Assembly: GCF_900105735.1 (NCBI RefSeq)
Contig: NZ_LT629793.1
Coordinates: 4,278,001 to 4,342,000, forward strand
DNA length: 64,000 bases
Direction: 5' to 3'
Origin: Pseudomonas yamanorum
Lineage (GTDB): Bacteria; Pseudomonadota; Gammaproteobacteria; Pseudomonadales; Pseudomonadaceae
The notes under the pieces: generated by a model
The model's input: only the letters and a program-made list of their open reading frames with translations
Database searches by the model: none
Told to the model about the DNA's origin: nothing
Shown: positions 1 through 9,460 of the stretch, one piece after another
Position numbering within the stretch: the first letter of the stretch is position 1
Layout: the number at the start of each line of letters is the position of its first letter
Translations under genes and position numbers: made by a program

Positions 1-791
1 CCGAAGGTGCTCAGGTCCGGCGTGACGCCGTAGTAAGCCTGGGCGCCGCCGAGGGCAACGCGGAAACCGGTCATCACTTCATCAAAAATCAGCACGACGC
101 CATGCTTGTCGCACTGTTCCCGCAGGCCTTCCAGGAAACCCGGCGCCGGCGGCACGCAGTTCATGTTGCCGGCCACCGGCTCGACGATGATGCACGCCAC
201 TTCCTGGCCGACTTCGCTGAGCATCTGCTCGACGGCAGCGATGTCGTTGAACGGCAGGGTCAGGGTGTGTTTGGCAAACGCGGCCGGTACACCGGCGGAG
301 CTCGGTACGCCTTGGGTCAGCGCGCCGGAGCCGGCCTTGACCAGCAGGCTGTCGGAGTGGCCGTGGTAGCAGCCTTCGAACTTGATGATGCTGTCGCGAC
401 CGGTAAACCCACGGGCCAGGCGAATCGCACTCATGGTGGCTTCGGTGCCGGAGCTGACCATCCGCACCATCTCCATGGACGGCACGATGGAACAGACCAG
501 GTCGGCCATCTCGGTTTCCATGGCGGTCGGTGCGCCATAGGACAAGCCGTGTTGCAGCTGCTGGCGCACCGCGTCCAGCACGTCGGGATGGCTGTGGCCG
601 AGGATCATCGGGCCCCACGAACCCACGTAGTCGACGTAGCGCTTGTCATCTTCGTCGGTGACGTAGGCGCCTTCGGCGTGTTTGAAGAACAGCGGGGTGC
701 CGCCAACGCTCTTGAACGCTCGCACGGGGGAGTTCACACCGCCGGGGATGTGTTTCTGGGCATTGGCAAACAGGGTTTCGGAACGGGACAT
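1..791 (-). CDS. hemL: Glutamate-1-semialdehyde 2,1-aminomutase (3' end outside window)
   Basis: PLP enzyme that turns glutamate-1-semialdehyde into 5-aminolevulinate, the first committed tetrapyrrole precursor of the C5 pathway; cytoplasmic. About 263 N-terminal codons are visible, beginning [12 protein letters not shown], and the reading frame runs open through the left edge, so the C-terminus with the PLP lysine is probably not fully seen. The conserved [15 protein letters not shown] segment of class III aminotransferases is readable. It lies 21 nt downstream of thiE in the same direction, giving the order thiD-thiE-hemL that I remember from P. aeruginosa. Identity is firm; completeness cannot be judged. 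Confidence 0.95.
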   Translation of the reverse strand, partial: MSRSETLFANAQKHIPGGVNSPVRAFKSVGGTPLFFKHAEGAYVTDEDDKRYVDYVGSWGPMILGHSHPDVLDAVRQQLQHGLSYGAPTAMETEMADLVCSIVPSMEMVRMVSSGTEATMSAIRLARGFTGRDSIIKFEGCYHGHSDSLLVKAGSGALTQGVPSSAGVPAAFAKHTLTLPFNDIAAVEQMLSEVGQEVACIIVEPVAGNMNCVPPAPGFLEGLREQCDKHGVVLIFDEVMTGFRVALGGAQAYYGVTPDLSTF

Positions 792-812
792 GATCGGGCT
801 CTCTGAAATCGA

Positions 813-1439
813 TTATTGAGGCTTGAGCAATTCGTTGAAGGCGCGGGCGCGGCGTGTGACTTCCTGGGTGCTGTCGGCACCAAACAGGCCGTGGACTACC
901 GCCAGCAGGTCGGCACCGTGGGCTACCAATGGCTCGGCGTTTTCCAGGGTGATGCCGCCGATCACGCAGATCGGCAGGTGCAACCGCGCGCGAGCCTGGG
1001 CCAGCAGTTCAACGGTGGCAGCCGGCGCGCCGGGCTTGGTGTTGGAGTTGAAGAAACGGCCGAAGGCGACGTAACTGGCGCCCTCCTTGGCAGCCTGCTC
1101 AGCCAGTTCGATCTGGCTGTGGCAGGTGGAGCCGATGATCGCCTTGGAGCCCAGCAGCGCGCGGGCCGGGGTCAGCGGGCCGTCGGTCTGGCCCAGGTGC
1201 ACGCCGACGCCGAGGCGCGCGGCCAGTTCGGCGTCATCGTTGATGATCAGTTGCGTCTTGTAGCGCGAGCACAGTTCCCGCAGTTTTTCGGCTTCCCGCA
1301 GGCGGCGCGCTTCGTCGCTGCTTTTATCGCGGTATTGCAGCAGGGTCACGCCACCGTCCAACGCCGCTTCGACGTAGGCCAGGAACTTGCCGGCCAACAG
1401 TTGGCTGTCGGTAATGGCATAAAGGCCACGTAGTTTCAT
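813..1439 (-). CDS. thiE: Thiamine-phosphate synthase
   Basis: Joins HMP pyrophosphate and thiazole phosphate to make thiamine monophosphate, in the cytoplasm. 208 aa, normal length for ThiE. The TIM-barrel motifs are in place: QYRDK at 35-39, INDD at 66-69, HLGQTD at 81-86, a GRFFNSNTK phosphate-loop segment near 127-135, and GGIT at 161-164. The ATG at 1439 gives a complete N-terminus ([11 protein letters not shown]). It follows thiD by 18 nt and precedes hemL by 21 nt, so the three are probably one transcript. No TPP riboswitch is seen upstream. Confidence 0.95.
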   Translation of the reverse strand: MKLRGLYAITDSQLLAGKFLAYVEAALDGGVTLLQYRDKSSDEARRLREAEKLRELCSRYKTQLIINDDAELAARLGVGVHLGQTDGPLTPARALLGSKAIIGSTCHSQIELAEQAAKEGASYVAFGRFFNSNTKPGAPAATVELLAQARARLHLPICVIGGITLENAEPLVAHGADLLAVVHGLFGADSTQEVTRRARAFNELLKPQ

Positions 1440-1457
1440 CGGGCAGGCCTCTTGGTG

Positions 1458-2255
1458 TTACGAGCAGAAATCCAACGGCAGACGACGAGGCACGAATTGC
1501 CCCCGGCCGAGTTGTTCAGCGTCACGCAGGGTGCGCCAAGTGTAGTTGAGGGCCGATTGCACCGCGCTGACCAAACCTTCGCCTTGCGCCAGTCGACCGG
1601 CCAATGCGCTGGCCAGGGTGCAGCCGGAACCGTGATAGCTGCCGGGCAGGCGCTGGCAGGTAAAGGTCTGGTGCGTGCCGTCGCGGCTGTAGAGACGGTT
1701 GTGCACTTCGTGCTCGTCGCCATGGCCGCCGGTGATCAGCAGGTGCTTGATGAAAGGCAGCAGTTTCGCGGCGCACTCGTCCGCCGAGCCTTCGGGCAGT
1801 TCGGCGAGGATGCGGGCTTCGGGCAGGTTCGGCGTGGCAATCAGCGACAGCGGCAACAGCCGCTCGCGCATGGCGTAGCCAACCTCGTCCTTGCCCAGGC
1901 TGCCGCCGCCACCGGCGCGCAGCACCGGGTCGCAGACCACCGGCAGATGCGGGTGCGCCTTGAGCAGTTCGACCACAGTGTCGACCATTTCCAGGGAACC
2001 GAGCATGCCCAGTTTCACGGCCGCCACTTCGGAATCGCCGAGCACGGCGTTGGCCTGGGCCAGCACCCACTCGCGGTCCAGCACGCGGAAATCGCTGACG
2101 TTGACGGTGTTCTGCACGGTCAACGCGGTGACGGCCGGGGCCGCATGGCAACCCTGGGCGAGCAGGGCTTCGATATCTGCCTGCAAGCCGGCGCCACCAC
2201 TGGGATCATGGCCGGAGAGACAGAGGACAACGGGGCGAGAGCTGTAGATATTCAT
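1458..2255 (-). CDS. thiD: Hydroxymethylpyrimidine/phosphomethylpyrimidine kinase
   Basis: Phosphorylates HMP and then HMP-phosphate for thiamine synthesis. 265 aa from the ATG at 2255 (MNIYSSRPVVL); an upstream in-frame start at 2276 would add seven residues that do not look like the family. The ribokinase-fold signature GHDPSGGAG lies at 15-23, a DP-VLRAG-GG segment at about 109-119, and the catalytic GSGC anion-hole motif at 209-212. It is the first gene of thiD-thiE-hemL and is divergent from the ladS-type kinase across 286 bp. Confidence 0.94.
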   Translation of the reverse strand: MNIYSSRPVVLCLSGHDPSGGAGLQADIEALLAQGCHAAPAVTALTVQNTVNVSDFRVLDREWVLAQANAVLGDSEVAAVKLGMLGSLEMVDTVVELLKAHPHLPVVCDPVLRAGGGGSLGKDEVGYAMRERLLPLSLIATPNLPEARILAELPEGSADECAAKLLPFIKHLLITGGHGDEHEVHNRLYSRDGTHQTFTCQRLPGSYHGSGCTLASALAGRLAQGEGLVSAVQSALNYTWRTLRDAEQLGRGQFVPRRLPLDFCS

Positions 2256-2374
2256 GGTGCGCGAGCTTACCACCAAACGCTTTTTGGGTGGCTGTCGGGC
2301 GATGGTTGAATTTTTAACGGATGAATAGGCTGAAATGGCTGTTTGCTATCATCGTAGAAAGCAGGTCAAATGCT

Positions 2375-2449
2375 CTGTAATGCCCGCTCTAGAGCCTTTC
2401 AAAAAATTATTTCAATGGTGTCTTTTGGCCTGTAATGGCTATGCTAGAG
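2375..2449. promoter_or_regulatory. Two-copy direct repeat CTGTAATG-N6-CTAGAG between thiD and ladS
   Basis: The 14 defined bases CTGTAATG-N6-CTAGAG occur twice in the same orientation, at 2375-2394 and 2430-2449, with 55 bp between starts (about five helical turns). The six central bases differ between copies (CCCGCT and GCTATG), so conservation is limited to the outer blocks, as expected for a regulator binding site. The copies lie in the 286-bp divergent space between thiD and ladS. The regulator is unknown to me; the repeat itself is directly visible. Confidence 0.45.
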
Positions 2450-2541
2450 TGGATTAAAACCAATAACTGTATCGCCGGTATACGTCTACTCAAAAGGAAT
2501 GGAGGCTTTTGACATAACCGGACAGGTCACGCTGGGGCTCT

Positions 2542-4914
2542 ATGCGCTATTTGCTGATGTTACTGTTGAGCGGGCTGCCGATGCTGGCCGGCGCAGTCGA
2601 GTTCAACGAGTCCACCTCCCGCCTGCCCCTGGGCCAAGTGATGCAAGTCCTTGAAGACCCAACGGGTGCCCTGACGATTGGCGATATCAGCTCCCCGATC
2701 CTGGCCAGCCGCTTCAAACCCCATGACAAAGCCACCCTGAATGCCGGCTATTCACGCTCGGTGTTCTGGCTCAAGATCGACCTTCATTACCGTCCCAAAA
2801 ACCCGGATGCCTCGCGCAACTGGCTGCTGGAACTGGCCTATCCGCCGCTGAACCAACTGGAGCTGTACCAGCCCGACAGCGTCGGCAACTATCGACTGGT
2901 GTCGCGCACCGGCAGCATCCTGCCGTTTTCCAGCCGCGAAATTCGTCAGAGCAACTACCTGTTCAAGCTCGACTTTGCGCCGGACCAACGAGAAACCCTA
3001 TACCTGCGCCTGCAAAGCCAGGGCTCGATCCAGGCGCCGCTGACCCTCTGGTCGACCACCGCGTACCTCGAAGAACAGCCATTGCGCCTCTATGTGCTGG
3101 GTGTGATCTACGGCGTGTTGCTTGGCATGCTGATCTACAACCTGTTCATCTACCTGAGCGTGCGCGACACCAGCTATCTCTATTACATCCTTTATATCGC
3201 CTCGTTCGGCCTGTATCAGCTGTCGGTCAACGGCGTGGCCGTGCAGTACTTCTGGCCCAACAACCCATGGTGGGCGAATGCGGCGGTGCCGTTCCTGATC
3301 GGTTCGGCGGCGCTGTTCGGCAGCCTGTTTGCCCGCAGCTTCCTGCACACCGCGCTTTACAGCCGCTGGATCAACCGGCTGCTGGTGGCGCTGGCCGTCT
3401 GCGGCGCGGGAGTGATGGTGCTGGCGCTGTTCACCAGCTATGCGCTGGCGTTGCGCCTGGCCACCGGGTTGGCGCTGGTGTTCACCGTGACCATCTTTGT
3501 GGCAGCCATCAAGGCCTGGTATTGCGGCCAGCGGATGGCGCGCTATTTCATCATCGCCTGGACCGCGTTCCTGTTGGGCGGTGTGGTCAATACCATGATG
3601 GTCCTGGGCTACCTGCCCAATGTGTTTCTCACGATGTACGCCAGCCAGATCGGCTCGGCACTCGAAGTGGCCTTGCTGTCCCTGGCCCTGGCCGACCGGA
3701 TCAATTCGATGCGCGAGCAACAGGCGCAAATCCTGTTTGATGCCAGCCAGAAGCTCGAAGTGCTCAACACGCAACTGGCTCGCAGCAACCAGCTCAAGGA
3801 CGAATTCCTCGCCACCTTGACCCACGAATTGCGCACTCCGATGAACGGCGTGATCGGCTCCCTGGAGTTGATGCAGACCGAGCCGCTGCCGGGTGACCTT
3901 GCGCAGTACCATCAAACCGCCGCTGGTGCGGCGCGCGAGATGATGCGCATGGTCAACGGCATCCTCACCCTCACCGAATTGCAGGCCGGGCGCCTTAGCC
4001 CGCAACCCCAGGTGTTCAGCCTGCGCGGGTTGCTCGACACCTTGCGTCAGCAGTTTGCCGCCAGCGCCCAGAGCAAGGGCCTGGAGTTCTCCATTGATCT
4101 GGCGGAGGACCTGCCGGACCGCATCAACGGTGACGCCGGCAAGTTGGCGCAATGCCTGGATTGCCTGTTGGACAATGCCTTCAAGTTCACCCACGAGGGT
4201 TCGGTACGTGTGCGGGTGGTTGGCGTGCCCCAGGCGGACGGAACCCTGCGCCTGACCTTTATTGTCACCGACACCGGCATCGGTTTCGCCTACCTCGATG
4301 AAGCGACCCTCTATCAGCGCTTCTTCCAGCTCGATGGCTCGACCACTCGCCGATACGGCGGCATGGGTATTGGCCTGGCGATCTGCCGGCAATTGATCGA
4401 GTTGCTCGGAGGTCGCCTTACGCATAATTCCGAGCCGCGACGCGGCAGTCGCTTCCAGCTGGAGCTGGCCGTCAGCCCGGTGCATCCTGAGCCCGTACGA
4501 CGAGTGCCGCAGGCGCAACGTACGCCTCAGGAGTGCACGGTGTTGCTGGTGGACGACAACAGCGTGGCGCAATTGGTGGTGCGCGGCATGTTGCTCAAGC
4601 TCGGTTACCGCGTGAAAACCGTCGACAACGGACCGGCCGCCCTGGCGCTGTTGCAGAGTGAATCCTTCGATGCGGTGCTGCTGGATGTGCCGGAGGGCGG
4701 GTTCTCGCTGTGTTGCCAGATCCGTGCATTGCCTGGCTGTGGCGAGCTGCCGGTGATCGCCTTGAGCACTTCATTGCAAGCTCCGGAGCGTGAGGGCTGT
4801 CATGGTGTGGGTGTCACTGATCGAGTGGCCAAGCCAGTACGCTTCGAGGCCTTGCAGCTAGTATTGCAACTGCGGTTGTTGCATATGGTCGAGGGTGAAA
4901 GCGCCGCCACTTAG
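2542..4914 (+). CDS. ladS: LadS-type hybrid sensor histidine kinase
   Basis: Membrane hybrid kinase, 790 aa, close to the 795 aa I recall for P. aeruginosa LadS, which feeds the GacS/GacA-Rsm switch. Domain order: signal peptide (1-18), periplasmic 7TMR-DISMED2 sensor (about 20-175), 7TMR-DISM seven-helix region (about 182-385), HisKA with phospho-accepting His428 in the THELRTP motif, HATPase with N box near 543-549 and a GGMGIGLAI G box near 606-614, and a C-terminal receiver (about 665-780) with DD671-672, Asp715 and Lys764. After Asp715 the usual MPxMDG loop is replaced by VPEGG, so the receiver is divergent. Divergent from thiD, as I remember from P. aeruginosa, which supports the assignment. 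Confidence 0.9.
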   Translation: MRYLLMLLLSGLPMLAGAVEFNESTSRLPLGQVMQVLEDPTGALTIGDISSPILASRFKPHDKATLNAGYSRSVFWLKIDLHYRPKNPDASRNWLLELAYPPLNQLELYQPDSVGNYRLVSRTGSILPFSSREIRQSNYLFKLDFAPDQRETLYLRLQSQGSIQAPLTLWSTTAYLEEQPLRLYVLGVIYGVLLGMLIYNLFIYLSVRDTSYLYYILYIASFGLYQLSVNGVAVQYFWPNNPWWANAAVPFLIGSAALFGSLFARSFLHTALYSRWINRLLVALAVCGAGVMVLALFTSYALALRLATGLALVFTVTIFVAAIKAWYCGQRMARYFIIAWTAFLLGGVVNTMMVLGYLPNVFLTMYASQIGSALEVALLSLALADRINSMREQQAQILFDASQKLEVLNTQLARSNQLKDEFLATLTHELRTPMNGVIGSLELMQTEPLPGDLAQYHQTAAGAAREMMRMVNGILTLTELQAGRLSPQPQVFSLRGLLDTLRQQFAASAQSKGLEFSIDLAEDLPDRINGDAGKLAQCLDCLLDNAFKFTHEGSVRVRVVGVPQADGTLRLTFIVTDTGIGFAYLDEATLYQRFFQLDGSTTRRYGGMGIGLAICRQLIELLGGRLTHNSEPRRGSRFQLELAVSPVHPEPVRRVPQAQRTPQECTVLLVDDNSVAQLVVRGMLLKLGYRVKTVDNGPAALALLQSESFDAVLLDVPEGGFSLCCQIRALPGCGELPVIALSTSLQAPEREGCHGVGVTDRVAKPVRFEALQLVLQLRLLHMVEGESAAT

Positions 4915-4963
4915 GCGCTTATGCCACTTTTTTAACCCGGTTGACGGTGCTTAACTGAAATTC

Positions 4964-4989
4964 AGGCCTCAATGAACGTGGCCTTTTTT
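4964..4989 (+). terminator. Hairpin plus T-run between ladS and the AidB-like gene
   Basis: AGGCC at 4964-4968 pairs with GGCCT at 4980-4984 over an 11-nt loop and is followed directly by T residues to 4989. It lies 50 nt after the ladS stop and ends two bases before the AGGAGG ribosome site of the next gene, so it may be the ladS terminator or an attenuator of that gene. The stem is only 5 bp. Confidence 0.45.
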
Positions 4990-5002
4990 CAGGAGGCCCG
5001 TC

Positions 5003-6655
5003 ATGAACCTGCACCAGTTCGCCGAAACCCACGACGTCACCAACCAGCCACCGTCCCTGGACGGCACCAACCTGTACCGTATCGATCTCCCCCTGCAAGA
5101 ATGGTCCCGGCGCTTTGGGGCCGGCTGGGCCGAGCAGCGTATCGATACCTACGGTGCCTTGGCAGGCGGGCCGCTGATGGAGGCCGGTTTCCTGGCCAAC
5201 CAGAACAAGCCGGTGTTCAACAGCCATGACCGTTTTGGTCATCGTATCGACCTGGTGGAATTTCATCCGGCCTACCACGAGCTGATGCGCACCGCCGTCG
5301 AGCATGGCCTGCCGTCGTTGCCGTGGGCCCACCCACAATCCGGCGCCCATGTGGCCCGCGCGTCCATGACTTACCTGCACAGCCAGGCCGAAGCCGGCAC
5401 CGGCTGCCCGCTGACCATGACCTTCGCCTGCGTCCCGGCCCTGCGCTTGCAGCCGGACCTGGCTGAAACCTGGCTGCCGAAAATCCTCGCCACCAAATAC
5501 GACCCGCGCAACGTCGGCATCGCCCACAAGGCCGGCGCCACCATTGGCATGGCCATGACCGAGAAACAAGGCGGCACCGACGTGCGCGCCAACACCACCC
5601 GCGCTTACCCGGTAGGCGCCGGTGGCCCCGGCCAGGCGTATGAGTTGGTGGGGCACAAGTGGTTCTGCTCGGCGCCGATGTGCGATGGCTTCCTGACCCT
5701 GGCCCAGACCGACAAGGGCCTGACCTGTTTCCTGTTGCCCCGGCACCGCCCGGATGACACCCGCAACGAGTTCTACATCCAGCGCCTGAAAAACAAGCTC
5801 GGCAACTGCTCCAACGCTTCCAGTGAAGTGGAGTTTCGCGGGGCGCTGGCCTGGATGATCGGCGAAGAAGGGCGCGGCGTACCGACCATTATCGAAATGG
5901 TGGCCATGACCCGTTTCGATTGCATGGTCGGCTCCAGCGCCTTGATGCGCCAGGCGCTGACCCAGGCCAGCCATCATTGTGCCCACCGTCTGGTGGGCGG
6001 CCGGGTGCTCAGCGAGCAACCACTGATGCAAAACGTACTGGCCGACCTGGCCCTGGAAAGCGAAGCGTCCCTGGCCTTGAGCATGCGCATGGGCCGCGCG
6101 CTGGACCATCTGGATAACGAACAGGAAGCCAAATTCGCCCGTCTGGTAACGGCGGTGGGCAAGTATTGGATCTGCAAACGCGCCCCGGCGATGATCAACG
6201 AAGCCGCCGAGTGCATGGGCGGGGCCGGGTATGTGGAGGACAGCATCCTGCCGCGCCTATACCGTGAGGCACCGGTCAACTCCACGTGGGAAGGTTCCGG
6301 CAATGTGCAGTGCCTGGATGTGCTGCGGGCCTTGTCGAAAGAACCGGGCGTGCTGGAGGCGCTGTTTGTCGAGCTGGGGGATGGTCATGGTCACAAGCAC
6401 CTGGCGCGGCACATCGAGCAGTTGAAGTCGGCCTTTATGGACACCCAGGACATCCAGTACCGTGCCCGACAACTGACCGAGGACATTGCCGTGGCGTTGC
6501 AGGCCAAGTTGTTGCTGGAGGCGGGTAATGCCAGTGTGAGTGATGGTTTTATCGCCAGCCGACTGGGTGAGTCGTCTGGCCGGGTCTATGGCACCTTGCC
6601 GCGCGGTGTGAATGTGGAAGCGATTGTCGCGCGCTCGACACCTCCTTTTTCCTGA
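5003..6655 (+). CDS. AidB-like acyl-CoA dehydrogenase
   Basis: Flavoprotein of the acyl-CoA dehydrogenase fold, 550 aa against about 541 in E. coli AidB. It contains the MTEKQGGTDVRANTT substrate/FAD segment near 192-206 and the C-terminal REAPVNSTWEGSGNV signature of AidB proteins near 425-439, with a helical C-terminal extension. AidB binds DNA and is induced in the adaptive response to alkylation, with weak isovaleryl-CoA dehydrogenase activity; whether this protein has the same role is inference. The start at 5003 is set by an AGGAGG site at 4991-4996. A REPIN follows the stop. Confidence 0.88.
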   Translation: MNLHQFAETHDVTNQPPSLDGTNLYRIDLPLQEWSRRFGAGWAEQRIDTYGALAGGPLMEAGFLANQNKPVFNSHDRFGHRIDLVEFHPAYHELMRTAVEHGLPSLPWAHPQSGAHVARASMTYLHSQAEAGTGCPLTMTFACVPALRLQPDLAETWLPKILATKYDPRNVGIAHKAGATIGMAMTEKQGGTDVRANTTRAYPVGAGGPGQAYELVGHKWFCSAPMCDGFLTLAQTDKGLTCFLLPRHRPDDTRNEFYIQRLKNKLGNCSNASSEVEFRGALAWMIGEEGRGVPTIIEMVAMTRFDCMVGSSALMRQALTQASHHCAHRLVGGRVLSEQPLMQNVLADLALESEASLALSMRMGRALDHLDNEQEAKFARLVTAVGKYWICKRAPAMINEAAECMGGAGYVEDSILPRLYREAPVNSTWEGSGNVQCLDVLRALSKEPGVLEALFVELGDGHGHKHLARHIEQLKSAFMDTQDIQYRARQLTEDIAVALQAKLLLEAGNASVSDGFIASRLGESSGRVYGTLPRGVNVEAIVARSTPPFS

Positions 6656-6670
6656 ACAAACACGGTCAAA

Positions 6671-6763
6671 ATGTGGGAGCGGGCTTGCTCGCGAAGGCGG
6701 TGGATCAGCACAATACATGTGCTGACTGACCTACCGCTTTCGCGAGCAAGCCCGCTCCCACAT
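6671..6763. repeat. REPIN, GCGGGCTTGCTCGCGAA family
   Basis: Two inverted REP units, ATGTGGGAGCGGGCTTGCTC at the left and its complement at the right, around a short variable centre containing GTGCTGACTGACC. It sits between the AidB-like gene and amn. Folded as RNA it makes one long hairpin. Confidence 0.9.
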
Positions 6764-6815
6764 TATTGATCGCATTCCAATTCCGGTGTTCCAGTGCGCC
6801 AGGGATACAGGCAAG

Positions 6816-8315
6816 ATGAAGGCCTGCAAGTCAGAACACAGGATGCTTACCGTGACCGAAGCTTTTGTTGTCGTTCAAACCGCCGAAGAAGCCGTGGATC
6901 GGCTGGCGGCTCTCCATGAGCGTGCCACTGGCGCGCTCAATCAAGCCCTCAAGCGCTACCTCAAAGACCGCGTCGAACCCGACGCCGAACAACGTGCGAT
7001 GTTTCGCTACCCGGAACTTCGCCTGACCTACCTGGTGCAGGGCGAAGTCCCACAGACCACCCGAGCGTATGCCAAGGTCCAGTTGCCGGGGACCTACAGC
7101 GTCACCGTCACCCATCCGTCAGCCTTCCGCAAATACCTGCTGGAGCAATTGGTGCCGTTGATGCACGACTTCACCGTGACGGTGGAAGTGGGCGTCAGCC
7201 AACAGAACATTCCTTACCCGTACGTGGTGGAGCAGGGCGACGAGCTCGCCGGCTCCGGCGTGACCGCCGCCACGCTGGCGCGGGTGTTTCCGAGCACCGA
7301 CCTGTCCGCCGCCACCGATGGCATTGCCGACGGTCTCTACGACTGGGAAAACACCGATCCGCTGCCATTGGCGCTGTTCGATGCCGCCCGTGTCGATTTC
7401 TCCCTGCGCCGCCTGGTGCATTACACCGGCAGCGACTGGCGCCATGTGCAGCCGTGGATTTTGCTGACCAACTACCACCGCTACGTTGACCAGTTCATCG
7501 TGCATGGCCTGGAGCAGTTGCGCAGCGACCCACGCTTTATCCGCATGGTGCTGCCGGGCAACGTGATCATCGACAAGAGCATGGACCACGGCGAAGCGTC
7601 TGCCATCGCCGCGGGCGTGGTCTGGCACCGCTACCAGATGCCGGCCTACCATTTGCAGGCCAGCGATGGCCACGGTGTCACTCTGGTGAACATCGGCGTC
7701 GGCCCGTCCAACGCCAAGAACATCACCGATCACCTGGCGGTACTGCGTCCGCATTGCTGGCTGATGATTGGTCACTGCGGCGGCTTGCGCCAATCCCAGA
7801 CCATCGGCGACTACGTGCTGGCTCACGCCTACATGCGTCGCGACGGGATTCTCGACCGGGTGGTGCCGCCGAACATCCCGATCCCGGCCCTGGCCGAAGT
7901 GCAGATGGCCTTGCAGCAAGCGGCAGCCAACGTCACCGGCGAGAAGGGCGAGGAGCTGAAAAAGCGCCTGCGCACCGGCACCGTGTTGACCTACGACGAC
8001 CGCAACTGGGAGCTGCGTTGGGCCCAGGAGCGTCCGCTGATCAACTTGTCCCGCGCCGTGGCCGTGGACATGGAAAGCGGCACCATCGCCGCCCAGGGCT
8101 ACCGCCTGCGGGTGCCGTACGGCACGTTGCTGTGTGTGTCGGACAAACCGCTGCACAGCGAGATCAAGCTGCCGGGTTCGGCCAACGCGTTCTATGAGCG
8201 TGCGGTCAGCCAGCACTTGAAGATCGGCATCGAGGCGGTGGATCTGTTGCGCACCGAACTCAATTCGTTGCACTCGCGCAAACTGCGCAGCTTCGACGAG
8301 CCGCCGTTCCGCTAA
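6816..8315 (+). CDS. amn: AMP nucleosidase
   Basis: Hydrolyses AMP to adenine and ribose 5-phosphate, balancing adenylate pools in the cytoplasm. About 499 aa. Matches E. coli Amn closely as I remember it: HYTG near 212, the [13 protein letters not shown] nucleoside-binding segment near 290, [20 protein letters not shown], and the C-terminal IKLPG and [12 protein letters not shown]. Three starts are possible: 6786, 6816 and 6843. I prefer 6816 because AGG stands four bases upstream; 6843 also has AGG but too close. Bounded upstream by a REPIN and downstream by a 10-bp inverted repeat. Confidence 0.93.
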   Translation: MKACKSEHRMLTVTEAFVVVQTAEEAVDRLAALHERATGALNQALKRYLKDRVEPDAEQRAMFRYPELRLTYLVQGEVPQTTRAYAKVQLPGTYSVTVTHPSAFRKYLLEQLVPLMHDFTVTVEVGVSQQNIPYPYVVEQGDELAGSGVTAATLARVFPSTDLSAATDGIADGLYDWENTDPLPLALFDAARVDFSLRRLVHYTGSDWRHVQPWILLTNYHRYVDQFIVHGLEQLRSDPRFIRMVLPGNVIIDKSMDHGEASAIAAGVVWHRYQMPAYHLQASDGHGVTLVNIGVGPSNAKNITDHLAVLRPHCWLMIGHCGGLRQSQTIGDYVLAHAYMRRDGILDRVVPPNIPIPALAEVQMALQQAAANVTGEKGEELKKRLRTGTVLTYDDRNWELRWAQERPLINLSRAVAVDMESGTIAAQGYRLRVPYGTLLCVSDKPLHSEIKLPGSANAFYERAVSQHLKIGIEAVDLLRTELNSLHSRKLRSFDEPPFR

Positions 8316-8334
8316 ACGGTTGGGATGGTTATTT

Positions 8335-8371
8335 AACGGTCAGGCCACTAGCATTGTCGGTCCTGACCGTT
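8335..8371. promoter_or_regulatory. Perfect 10-bp inverted repeat ahead of rluE
   Basis: AACGGTCAGG (8335-8344) and CCTGACCGTT (8362-8371) form a perfect inverted repeat over 17 nt, ending 15 nt before the rluE ATG. There is no T-run after it on the plus strand, so it is not a standard terminator. It could be an operator, or an RNA hairpin that hides or presents the rluE start. Confidence 0.5.
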
Positions 8372-8386
8372 AGATGTTCCTTTGCC

Positions 8387-9028
8387 ATGTCCCGTCCTGC
8401 CCGTCCCGTTTCCCGCCGCCCTGGTGTGAAAAGTCCGCAAACTTCGTCAGCCCCGCGTCGTGTCGCCAAGGCGCCACCGGCTGAGCCCAAGTTGGTCCTG
8501 TTCAATAAACCCTTCGATGTGCTGACCCAGTTCAGCGACGAAGGCGGGCGCGCGACCCTCAAGGATTTCATCGACATCCCCGGTATTTACCCGGCCGGAC
8601 GCCTGGACCGTGACAGTGAAGGCCTGTTGCTGCTGACCAATGACGGGCAGTTGCAGGCGCGCATCGCGGACCCCAAGCACAAGCTGGCGAAAACCTACTG
8701 GGTGCAGGTGGAAGGTGAGCCGACCGAGGAACAGCTGCAACGCCTGCGCGACGGCGTGGAACTCAACGACGGCATGACCCTGCCCGCCGAAGCCCGACAA
8801 CTGGACGAGCCGCAACTGTGGCCGCGCAACCCGCCGGTGCGGTTTCGCAAAAGCGTGCCCACCTATTGGCTGGAGTTGGTGATTCGGGAAGGGCGTAACC
8901 GCCAGGTGCGGCGCATGACGGCCGCGGTTGGTTTGCCGACGTTGCGTCTGGTGCGGGTGCGCATTGGTGACTGGTCGATCGACGGCCTGGATCAAGGCCA
9001 ATGGAAGGAAGTGCCGGCGCGCTTATAA
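8387..9028 (+). CDS. rluE: 23S rRNA pseudouridine synthase RluE-type
   Basis: Pseudouridine synthase of the RsuA/RluE family; E. coli RluE modifies U2457 of 23S rRNA. From the ATG at 8387 the protein is 213 aa with a basic, unstructured N-terminus, then [13 protein letters not shown], the catalytic [18 protein letters not shown] loop with its essential Asp, and the C-terminal [10 protein letters not shown] segment. No S4 domain is visible, as in RluE. A TTG 33 nt upstream stays in frame but falls inside the inverted repeat. The gene ends convergently with the DUF2788 gene, overlapping it by 6 nt. Confidence 0.9.
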   Translation: MSRPARPVSRRPGVKSPQTSSAPRRVAKAPPAEPKLVLFNKPFDVLTQFSDEGGRATLKDFIDIPGIYPAGRLDRDSEGLLLLTNDGQLQARIADPKHKLAKTYWVQVEGEPTEEQLQRLRDGVELNDGMTLPAEARQLDEPQLWPRNPPVRFRKSVPTYWLELVIREGRNRQVRRMTAAVGLPTLRLVRVRIGDWSIDGLDQGQWKEVPARL

Positions 9029-9241
9029 GGCGCCGGACTCGATCAGGCCGATGACCACGCTCTTGATGATGAACGCGGCGACGCCCAGGCCCAGCACGAA
9101 GAACAGGATCATCGAGCCAAAGCGCCCGGCCTTGGATTTCTTCGCCAGGTCCCAGACGATAAAGCCCATGAAAATGATCAGGATGCTGACCAGGCCGGTC
9201 ATCATCCATTCTTCAAACACGGCGGGATCAATCGAGTTCAT
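9023..9241 (-). CDS. DUF2788 small membrane protein
   Basis: 72-aa protein starting [13 protein letters not shown] at 9241. Two hydrophobic helices are visible, about 12-30 ([15 protein letters not shown]) and 42-65, separated by a basic [10 protein letters not shown] loop, so it is an inner-membrane hairpin protein. I recognise the DUF2788 pattern found in this same neighbourhood in other pseudomonads; function is unknown. Stop region overlaps rluE by 6 nt on the opposite strand. Confidence 0.75.
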   Translation of the reverse strand: MNSIDPAVFEEWMMTGLVSILIIFMGFIVWDLAKKSKAGRFGSMILFFVLGLGVAAFIIKSVVIGLIESGAL

Positions 9242-9352
9242 TGGGTGGTTTCCGGCTAGGACAGGGCGGGAAGTATACGCCAGCATCATCAGCTCATCAT
9301 TGACCTGCGTCGGTCTGCCGCAGACTTATCACTCTGCTGAAACACAGTCGAA

Positions 9353-9444
9353 ATGTGGGAGCGGGCTTGCTCGCGAATGCGGTGGATCAGTCAGCACATT
9401 CGGCGCCTGGCACACCGCATTCGCGAGCAAGCCCGCTCCCACAT
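9353..9444. repeat. REPIN, GCGGGCTTGCTCGCGAA family
   Basis: Inverted REP pair, ATGTGGGAGCGGGCTTGCTC at left and its complement at right, around a variable centre. It lies between the DUF2788 gene and the 3' end of the Lrp-family gene. Confidence 0.9.
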
Positions 9445-9460
9445 TTGTTCCGCGCTGGTC

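Noticed and set aside
2256..2541. TPP riboswitch before thiD
   Set aside because: No thi-box consensus (CTGAGA and ACCTGAT blocks) is seen on the minus strand.
4900..4919. AGCGCC/GGCGCT hairpin at the ladS stop as terminator
   Set aside because: It includes the stop codon and is not followed directly by a T-run; the hairpin at 4964 is better.
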